Source of the DNA: Candidatus Kerfeldbacteria bacterium
Lineage (GTDB): Bacteria; Patescibacteriota; Patescibacteriia; SBBC01
Reading direction: 5' to 3'
Length of the DNA stretch: 44,691 bases
NCBI GenBank assembly: GCA_016207275.1
Contig: JACQPY010000017.1
Span: 66,479 to 111,169 of the forward strand
Every line of letters begins with the position of its first letter. The stretch's first letter is position 1. The notes under the pieces were generated by a model. The model did not search any database and was not told the origin of the DNA. It worked only from the letters and a program-made list of their open reading frames with translations. The position numbers and the translations under genes are program-made. Positions 38,319 to 44,691 of this stretch are shown here, piece by piece.

Positions 38319-38516
38319 TTTCGTCCTTTCGGTAGGCGTCCTCACTTTGGTGAGGCGCGGTCAGGATGTGCAACCGGAGCGTCAACTCTGAAACGGACCA
38401 GCATAGCACAACGGCAGAAAAAGTCAAGAGCAACAATAGTGTTCAATTGAAAAAGTCGCTGATTTCTGCTATAATTTAGGTACCGAAAACAAACTGCTAA
38501 CCTTAGCATTGCGACT

Positions 38517-39044
38517 GTGTCAAATGGAACGCCGGGTGGAGTAAACCGAGAGCCAGGACGCGACGACCAACTGCGTCCGGAGCTGTCTCGCCCTGAACAG
38601 GAGCGCCACGTTCAAGTCCGGACTGAGCATGAACCGTTGCCAGAAACCGAGTCCGAACGGATTGAACGAAAGATCCTTGAGACGCAGCGCGCGGCTGAAG
38701 TTCGTGAGCGACCAGCGGCGCTGCCAGCGGCCCAACCGTCTGCCCCTGCGCCAGTCGATCCGGTCGTTAAGGAAATCGAAAATATTCTGAGCGAAGACCT
38801 TGGACCGATCTACCGCGCCATGACGCCGGCCCAGCAGCGCGTTTTCAAAGTTGAGGGCGAACGGACGGCTACGGCCATTCGCCGCCTGCTCGAGCAGCTT
38901 AAAGTCAGAGCTAAAACCATTCTCGATTTGATTCGTCGGTGGCTGCGGGTCATCCCCGGTGTCAACAAGTTTTTTATGGAGCAGGAAGCGAAGATTAAAA
39001 CGGATAAGGTCATGGCGCTGCACGACCAGCTCCACCGCCAGTAG
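38517..39044 (+). CDS. Hypothetical protein upstream of T4SS ATPase
   Basis: GTG start; extended -10 TGCTATAAT at 38467-38475; same orientation and adjacent to 39052. Confidence 0.7.
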   Translation: MSNGTPGGVNREPGRDDQLRPELSRPEQERHVQVRTEHEPLPETESERIERKILETQRAAEVRERPAALPAAQPSAPAPVDPVVKEIENILSEDLGPIYRAMTPAQQRVFKVEGERTATAIRRLLEQLKVRAKTILDLIRRWLRVIPGVNKFFMEQEAKIKTDKVMALHDQLHRQ

Positions 39045-39051
39045 AGGACCG

Positions 39052-41628
39052 ATGCTGGCGGTCGTTACACCAATCGATTTTGAACTAACGTCTGAGACCG
39101 TGACCAAGCTGTCGGACAGCCAGGTTTTTGGCGCGGCTATCTGGGTTGTGGTCGCGCTCGGCATCACCCTGCTGGCAGTGCTGATTCTGCGCTGGCTGCT
39201 CCACTACCTGGCGCGGACCTCGGTCAGCATGCAAAAGGTGGTGCTGCTGGCGACTGTCCCCAAAGAACAAAGTGAGGAGAAGCAGCAGCGGCCGCTTGAT
39301 CCAAAAGAGGTACTGGCTCAGCTCGAAACGTTTGTCTTAAACCTCGGCGGCTTGCCGGCCCAACGGTCAGCCAACGTCATCAAGAACGCCTGGGACAACT
39401 TCTGGTTTGGCCGGAACGATGAGCTGGCTTTTGAAATTGTGGCTGACCAGGGGGTGATTAAGTTTTTCGTGGTCGTGCCTCGACACCTGCAGCAGTTGGT
39501 TGAGCTGCAGCTCCACGCCCAGTACCCCAAGGCGTACCTGGAAGCGGTGACTGACTACAACATTTTTTCGGCGCGAGGGCAGATCATGGGCGGTTACCTC
39601 AACCTGACGAAACGCAGTATGTTTCCGATTCGCACCTACAAGAAGCTTGACGCTGATCCGCTGAACGCCCTGACCAACGTCTTGTCGAAGATTGGCGAGG
39701 ACGCTGGCGCGGCTATCCAAGTTACGCTCCGGCCGGCCCGCGGCCACTGGCAGCAGCCGGGGCAACGCGTCGCCCACCGGCTGCAGCACGGTAAAAAGCT
39801 GTCCGAAGCCATGGGCGCGACTGGCATGGCCGGGGCGCTAAAGACGGCGGCCACGGTCACAACCAGCAGCCTGCGCTCCTCCTCGACCGAACAATCGGCA
39901 CAGAACCGCATGCCCTACCTGACGCCGATGGAACAGGAGTTGGTCAAAGCGCTTGAGGAAAAAGCCAGCAAGCCCGGTTTTGAGGTAAATATCCGGCTGG
40001 TGTCATCGGCGCCCGATGTCCAGCGAACCCGCGCCAACTTAATCAACCTGACCAATGCCTTTACCCAGTACCGCGGCCAGGAAACGGAAAACGGTTTTGT
40101 CCGCCGGCGCTTGATTCGCCGCAGCGCGTTTATCGAAGCCTTCATCTACCGGCACTTTAGTCAACGGCACAAGTTCATTTTGAACAGCGAAGAAGTAACC
40201 TCACTGTGGCACTTGCCGTTGCCGACCACTGAGACGCCGAACATTTTGTGGCTGCACGCCCGGACTGCGCCGGCGCCGGCCAACCTGCCGGCTGAAGGTA
40301 TCAGCCTGGGCAAGAACGTCTTCCGCAGCGTTGAGCGAGTAGTCAACCTCAAACGCGACGACCGACGTCGGCACGTCTACATCATCGGCATGACCGGCTC
40401 AGGCAAGTCGGTCTTGATGGCGGAGATGGCGAAGCAGGACATTCGCAATGGCGAGGGCGTCTGCGTGGTTGACCCGCACGGTTCGCTGGTCGAGGACATC
40501 ATCCAGAGCATTCCGCGCGAGCGGTTCGACGACGTGGTCTACTTTGATCCCTCCGACGTCGAGCGGCCGGTCGGGCTTAACATGCTCGAGGCCAAGAACG
40601 CCCAGGAGCGCGATTTTGCCGTCCAGGAAATGATCGCCATTTTCTACAAGCTTTTTCCGCCGGAGATGATCGGGCCGATGTTCGAACACAACATGCGCAA
40701 CGCCATGCTGACGTTGATGGAAGACCAGGAGTATCCCGGGACGATTGCCGAGATCCCGCGCATCTTCACCGACACCGCCTTCCAAAAGTACAAGGTGGCG
40801 AAGCTGACTGATCCGGTGGTCCGCAGCTTCTGGGAAAAAGAAATGGCCAAAACGTCGGATTTCCACAAGTCGGAAATGCTCGGCTATCTGATTTCCAAGG
40901 TCGGCCGGTTCGTCGAGAACGCGATGATGCGCAACATCATTGGCCAGCCTGGCTCGGGCTTCAACCTGCGTCAGATGATGGACCAGAAAAAAATCCTGCT
41001 GGTTAACCTGTCGAAAGGCAAGGTCGGCGAAGTCAACGCCAACCTGCTCGGCTTGATTATCGTCTCCAAGCTGCAGATGGCTGCCTTGTCGCGGGCTGAT
41101 ACTCCCGAACACCAGCGCAGTGACTTCTACCTGTACATTGACGAGTTTCAGAACTTCATTACTGACTCGATCGCCACGATTCTATCCGAGGCGCGAAAGT
41201 ACAAGCTCAACCTGACCATGGCTCACCAGTACATGGGCCAGCTGGTCCAGGGCCAGGACACCAAGATCCGCGACGCCGTGCTCGGCAACGTCGGGACGAT
41301 GATCGCCTTCCGCATCGGCGTGGATGACGCCGAAATTTTGGAAAAACAATACGCGCCGGTGTTCTCGCTGTTCGACCTGGTCAACATCGACCGCTTCAAT
41401 GCCTACGTCCGGCTGTTGATTGACAACCGCGTGTCAAAACCGTTCAGCCTGGCCACCTTTCCGCCGGCGCCCGGCAGCCCGGCCATCGCCGCCGAAGTCA
41501 AGCGATTGTCGAGCACAAAGTACGGCCGCGATCGGGCGATTGTCGAAGCGGAGATTTTGGAACGCAGCCGGCTCGGCTCGGCCACGGCTGCGCCGCCCGC
41601 TCAACCAATGGCCGAACGGAGGTTTTAG
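39052..41628 (+). CDS. Type IV secretion/conjugation ATPase (TraD/VirD4-VirB4-like, DUF87-type)
   Basis: N-terminal TM; YIIGMTGSGKSVLMAEMAKQDIRNGEGVCVVDPHGSLVEDI; FYLYIDEFQNFITDSIATILSEARKYKLNLTMAHQYMGQL. Confidence 0.88.
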   Translation: MLAVVTPIDFELTSETVTKLSDSQVFGAAIWVVVALGITLLAVLILRWLLHYLARTSVSMQKVVLLATVPKEQSEEKQQRPLDPKEVLAQLETFVLNLGGLPAQRSANVIKNAWDNFWFGRNDELAFEIVADQGVIKFFVVVPRHLQQLVELQLHAQYPKAYLEAVTDYNIFSARGQIMGGYLNLTKRSMFPIRTYKKLDADPLNALTNVLSKIGEDAGAAIQVTLRPARGHWQQPGQRVAHRLQHGKKLSEAMGATGMAGALKTAATVTTSSLRSSSTEQSAQNRMPYLTPMEQELVKALEEKASKPGFEVNIRLVSSAPDVQRTRANLINLTNAFTQYRGQETENGFVRRRLIRRSAFIEAFIYRHFSQRHKFILNSEEVTSLWHLPLPTTETPNILWLHARTAPAPANLPAEGISLGKNVFRSVERVVNLKRDDRRRHVYIIGMTGSGKSVLMAEMAKQDIRNGEGVCVVDPHGSLVEDIIQSIPRERFDDVVYFDPSDVERPVGLNMLEAKNAQERDFAVQEMIAIFYKLFPPEMIGPMFEHNMRNAMLTLMEDQEYPGTIAEIPRIFTDTAFQKYKVAKLTDPVVRSFWEKEMAKTSDFHKSEMLGYLISKVGRFVENAMMRNIIGQPGSGFNLRQMMDQKKILLVNLSKGKVGEVNANLLGLIIVSKLQMAALSRADTPEHQRSDFYLYIDEFQNFITDSIATILSEARKYKLNLTMAHQYMGQLVQGQDTKIRDAVLGNVGTMIAFRIGVDDAEILEKQYAPVFSLFDLVNIDRFNAYVRLLIDNRVSKPFSLATFPPAPGSPAIAAEVKRLSSTKYGRDRAIVEAEILERSRLGSATAAPPAQPMAERRF

Positions 41629-41638
41629 TTCAAAGAAC

Positions 41639-41666
41639 TTGAAAAAAGTTGAGAACTCGTTATAAT
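41639..41666 (+). promoter_or_regulatory. Sigma70-like promoter TTGAAA-N16-TATAAT
   Basis: Upstream of the hicB-like gene. Confidence 0.65.
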
Positions 41667-41677
41667 GCTAAGGAGTT

Positions 41678-42025
41678 ATGGCAAAGCCCAAGAATACTGT
41701 AGAACGCGGAAGAATCCGCTGGATTGTGTTTAGAGAAGGCGATACGTGGTATGGCGTGGCGCTTGAGTTTAATTTGGTTGTCGAAGCAGATCATCCGCAA
41801 ACCGCATTGTTTGAGTTACACAGCGCAATCGAGGGCTATCTCGAGGCGGTAAAGAGTGCAAGGATGAGACCAATCGTGTTAAACCAACAGCCAGACTTTG
41901 AGTATGCTCTATTATGGAAGTTATTGAATGCCAAAAGAGTTCACTCACGAAGCGGAACTCAGGCACGTGCGCGCATTAGTCCACAACAGGTATTTAGTTT
42001 TGGGACGGTGCCGCAGCATGCTTAA
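41678..42025 (+). CDS. hicB: HicB-like antitoxin
   Basis: IRWIVFREGDTWYGVALEFNLVVEADHPQTALFELHSAIEGYLEAV; followed by a HicA-like gene. Confidence 0.72.
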   Translation: MAKPKNTVERGRIRWIVFREGDTWYGVALEFNLVVEADHPQTALFELHSAIEGYLEAVKSARMRPIVLNQQPDFEYALLWKLLNAKRVHSRSGTQARARISPQQVFSFGTVPQHA

Positions 42026-42030
42026 TCGCT

Positions 42031-42264
42031 ATGCCTCGTGGGGTTTTCAACTGGACGTTTGATGATGCAGTAAAGTTTCTTAGGGCACACGGCTTCTCTC
42101 TCGTTCGTACAGAGGGAAGTCATTATTTTTATGCTGGCTATCAAAATGGTAAGCCGAGACTCGTCCACGTACAGTTTCACGGCAAGGCATCTTTGAAGCC
42201 GAGGACCATTAAAAGCATCATCGCGCAGTCTGGTATTCCTAAAGAAGAATGGATAGATACGTGA
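42031..42264 (+). CDS. hicA: HicA-like mRNA interferase toxin
   Basis: VKFLRAHGFSLVRTEGSHYFYAGYQNGKPRLVHVQFHGKASLKPRTIKSIIAQSGIPKEEW. Confidence 0.82.
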   Translation: MPRGVFNWTFDDAVKFLRAHGFSLVRTEGSHYFYAGYQNGKPRLVHVQFHGKASLKPRTIKSIIAQSGIPKEEWIDT

Positions 42265-42620
42265 GGTTTAATCGTCTCATCAGTTTGGTAATGTTTGCTC
42301 CGTTTGTTTTCGTGGCGACCGTTTTCGCGGCCACACCGTTCTCGATTGAAGACATTGGCGGGGGAGTGGGATTGGGAACCGCCGACCTGAAGAACACCGT
42401 CGTGACCACCATCTCATGGGTCCTCGGTATTCTGGCCTTAGCCGCTTTTGCCTTTCTCATCTTTGGATTTGCCGACCTGCTGATTGCCGGCGACAGCGAA
42501 GTCGTGCGGACGCGCGCTACTCGGATTATTACCGGCGCGTTGATCGGCTTAATCGTCGTGCTGCTGGCCTGGGCGATCGTCATTTTCGTGGCGGGCACGA
42601 CGCGGAACGTGACGGCTTGA
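42249..42620 (+). CDS. Pilin-like (VirB2/TrbC-type) integral membrane protein
   Basis: Signal peptide plus two TM helices (VVTTISWVLGILALAAFAFLIFGFADLL; IITGALIGLIVVLLAWAIVIFV). Confidence 0.7.
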   Translation: MDRYVRFNRLISLVMFAPFVFVATVFAATPFSIEDIGGGVGLGTADLKNTVVTTISWVLGILALAAFAFLIFGFADLLIAGDSEVVRTRATRIITGALIGLIVVLLAWAIVIFVAGTTRNVTA

Positions 42621-42699
42621 CCCCGTTAGAGAGCCCTAAATAATTAGTTCCATGTTAGGTGGTAGTTGTCAGATATTTCACGCGACTCTTTAACGGGGT
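42620..42699. repeat. 14-bp inverted repeat (one mismatch) spanning ~80 bp
   Basis: ACCCCGTTAGAGAG (42620-42633) versus CTCTTTAACGGGGT (42686-42699). Confidence 0.8.
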
Positions 42700-42733
42700 T
42701 GACACATTACTATAGTGAGCGTAGGGTGTCGGT

Positions 42734-42830
42734 ACATGACATTCCAGACCAACAACGCGAATAATTTTCTACCCGCTGGCTAGCGGTCTGTTTGCAGTTG
42801 CTGGCCGGCGGAAAAATCGCCGGCTTTTTT
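42734..42830 (+). ncRNA. Candidate small RNA (or leaderless 15-aa micro-ORF) with promoter and intrinsic terminator
   Basis: TTGACA(42699)-N17-TAGGGT(42722); CAGACC/GGTCTG pairing; terminator GCCGGCGgaaaaatCGCCGGCTTTTTT 42804-42830; no ORF >60 aa. Confidence 0.45.
42804..42830 (+). terminator. Intrinsic terminator
   Basis: GCCGGCG-gaaaaat-CGCCGGC-TTTTTT. Confidence 0.93.
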
Positions 42831-42911
42831 GTTAGCACCTCCCCTTAATAAGGGGAGGTTAGGCCAAGTGCCCGAGCGTTAGCGGCGGGCGCTGGCTAGG
42901 GAGGGGTCACG

Positions 42912-42982
42912 TTCCCCTGTAGTTTAAAAAGAAACCCCGCTTGTCCTTTCAGCTCCCCTGTAGTTCAACTGGTACCCCGCAC
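42912..42982 (+). repeat. Two partial copies of the tRNA-Asn 5' region
   Basis: TTCCCCTGTAGTTTAAaaagAAACCCCGC and CTCCCCTGTAGTTcAAcTGGTAccccCGCACC versus tRNA CTCCCCTGTAGTTTAATTGGTAAAACCCTGC. Confidence 0.75.
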
Positions 42983-43035
42983 CAGTGCTCGCCAATCTCG
43001 CACGGTACGGGGCAAGGAACGCTCGCTCTATCTGC

Positions 43036-43108
43036 TCCCCTGTAGTTTAATTGGTAAAACCCTGCACTGTTAATGCAGTGACTGTAGGTTCGAGTCCTAC
43101 CGGGGGAG
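43036..43108 (+). tRNA. tRNA-Asn (anticodon GTT), CCA not encoded
   Basis: Acceptor TCCCCTG/CGGGGGA, D-arm GTTTAATTGGTAAAAC, anticodon stem-loop CTGCA-CTGTTAA-TGCAG, T-arm GTAGG-TTCGAGT-CCTAC. Confidence 0.95.
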
Positions 43109-43369
43109 CAGACAGCGTGTAGCTCCGCTGCTTGCCCCGTACACGACCTCGGTCCCCGACTTGATCTGGGAGATCCAGGGGAGTTGTGCGGGGTTAACGG
43201 AGAGGTTGGTGGTTCCCTGCCCGTCAAGTCTCGCCGGGTTCGTCCAGGAGAAGGCAGGCGGGGAGTCTACCCGGGGGAGCTGAGCGGACAAGGGCACTGC
43301 CTGCCCTGTACCGGAGCCCGCCATGCGGCGGGATAAACTCAGGCGCGCGAGCCGGGCGTCGTGAAGGAG

Positions 43370-43467
43370 TTATCCACAGGTACTGGAGTTTGAATAAATG
43401 GGGATTGTAGGTCATACTAGATACTTAGAATATCTTTATAAAGAAGGATAAATAACAACTATCCACA
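43370..43467. promoter_or_regulatory. DnaA-box-like motifs bordering an AT-rich segment
   Basis: TTATCCACA 43370-43378; CTATCCACA 43459-43467. Confidence 0.3.
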
Positions 43468-43592
43468 GGGGGTTGACTTCGAGTAAATCAAAATAGTAAA
43501 GTATATATGGACGGTACATTTTAATTATAGAGGAGCGAAACCTTAAACTAATACTTAATTAACATTAACCAAATATAATTGGAGCGAAAAAT

Positions 43593-44691
43593 ATGCACCA
43601 CTTCATAAACGTTCTCAAGGGTACTGCCGTGATCATCGGCGTGGCGTACTCAGTTTTTTTCGTCACGTTGCCTGCGAACGCAGACGTATTTTCTATTGTT
43701 ACCACCGGTAAGTTGACGGTACAGACTAGCGCAGAAATTACCGGCACCATCTTCAATCCGCAGGGACCCGTACGGGTCAAAGACAACCTTCGGGTTGATG
43801 GTTCAGTGTACCGTGGCGGAGCAAAAGCCTTTACCGTAGCTGATGATCTTGATGTCCACGGAACCTTATCCCGTTCCAAGGGAGACTTGAAAATCGCCGA
43901 TAGCATTTACCAATTGGGTGGCGGACAGGTAACCTTTAGCGGAAACGTTGATGCGATAGGCGGCGTTGATGTTACCGGAGCAAACCTGACTGTTGGCGGA
44001 ACGGTGTTTGTGGTTGATGTTTCGACCGGTCTGATTACCACTGCTTCAGTTGATGGTACATCGTTAGTGGATGGAAGTGTTGCCTCCGCAGACATCGCTG
44101 TTGATACTATAACTGCGGCAGACATTGCTACGGGCGCAGTAACCACCACAGAGATTCTCGACAGCACCGTCGCCTCGGCCGACATCCTCCTCGACACCAT
44201 CGCTGCCGTTGACATTGCCGCCGGCGCAGTCGGCACCTCGGAGATCCTCGACGCCACCATCCTGACTGGAGACGTTGCTGCGGATACGCTTACTTCTGGG
44301 AATATCGCACTTGACACCATCGCTGCGGTTGACATCGCGACCGGTGGAGTGGCGAGCGCAGAGATCCTCGATGACTCGGTAGCTTCTGCCGACATCCTCC
44401 TCGACACCATTGCCGCCGTAGACATTGCCGCTGGTGCGGTTGGTACCTCGGAGATTGCTGATCTTGGTGTTGCTACCGCAGATATTGCCGCCAGTGCTGT
44501 GACGACTGCAGAAATCGCCGTTGACACCATTGCCGCGGTGGACATCGCCGCTGGTGGAGTCGGGACATCTGAAATTCTAGACGGCACGATTGCTGATGCC
44601 GACACCAACGGTGCTCTGACCGGCGCGTCGCTCGCTGCCGATACCCTGGTGGCTGGTGACATCGCGACCGGTGCGGTCGGCACCTTGGAGC
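43593..44691 (+). CDS. Secreted repeat-rich surface protein, truncated by the window end
   Basis: Open to the window end: MHHFINVLKGTAVIIGVAYSVFFVTLPANADVF signal peptide, then ~14/28-aa repeats (SVASADILLDTIAAVDIAAGAVGTSEILD). SD GGAG. Confidence 0.85.
   Translation, partial: MHHFINVLKGTAVIIGVAYSVFFVTLPANADVFSIVTTGKLTVQTSAEITGTIFNPQGPVRVKDNLRVDGSVYRGGAKAFTVADDLDVHGTLSRSKGDLKIADSIYQLGGGQVTFSGNVDAIGGVDVTGANLTVGGTVFVVDVSTGLITTASVDGTSLVDGSVASADIAVDTITAADIATGAVTTTEILDSTVASADILLDTIAAVDIAAGAVGTSEILDATILTGDVAADTLTSGNIALDTIAAVDIATGGVASAEILDDSVASADILLDTIAAVDIAAGAVGTSEIADLGVATADIAASAVTTAEIAVDTIAAVDIAAGGVGTSEILDGTIADADTNGALTGASLAADTLVAGDIATGAVGTLE

Noticed and set aside
40399-41112. 237-aa - strand ORF inside the T4SS ATPase
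   Set aside because: Overlaps the Walker A/B coding region of a clear ATPase; shadow ORF.
41928-42062. 44-codon alternate-frame ORF (MPKEFTHEAELRHVRALVHNRYLVLG...) overlapping hicB/hicA
   Set aside because: The hicB frame continues to a plausible HicB-like end (VFSFGTVPQHA); no independent signal for the alternate frame.
43907-44683. 258-aa - strand ORF at the window end
   Set aside because: Antisense shadow of the repeat-rich secreted protein at 43593-44691.

Overview
The window is a 44.7 kb, GC-rich chromosomal segment. Gene content and style suggest a Candidate Phyla Radiation/Patescibacteria-type genome; this taxonomic call is an inference. Main blocks: (1) ~1-14.3 kb, a secreted/surface locus with a giant beta-helix repeat protein and a small secreted protein sharing one C-terminal WxL-like domain, a DUF916-like partner, a secreted protein ending in a type I dockerin, and three consecutive membrane-anchored cohesin-domain proteins. 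(2) 14.35-18.6 kb, a CIRCE-controlled heat-shock operon (hrcA-grpE-hsp20-Zn-ribbon ORF-dnaK). The dnaK frame has a TAA just before a tail that resembles the conserved DnaK C-terminus. (3) 18.6-19.8 kb, two DUF559 endonuclease genes embedded in palindromic repeats. (4) ~19.9-34.7 kb, housekeeping and small genes (P-loop kinase, NUDIX, RhlE-like helicase, CYTH, MsrB, hydrolase, GIY-YIG nuclease surrounded by a second palindrome family, DUF3467, DnaJ with a perfect CIRCE, DUF5666, Dus, CysS). (5) ~35-42.7 kb, a membrane-tethered half-Clp ATPase, a CorA-family protein lacking GMN, a T4SS/TraD-like ATPase, HicBA and a pilin-like membrane protein. (6) 42.6-44.7 kb, a candidate small RNA or micro-ORF, tRNA-Asn with partial tRNA-like copies around it, an AT-rich segment with DnaA-box-like motifs, and the start of a repeat-rich secreted protein running off the window. 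Several genes share an extended -10 promoter with about 6 nt between the -10 and the start codon, suggesting leaderless transcription.
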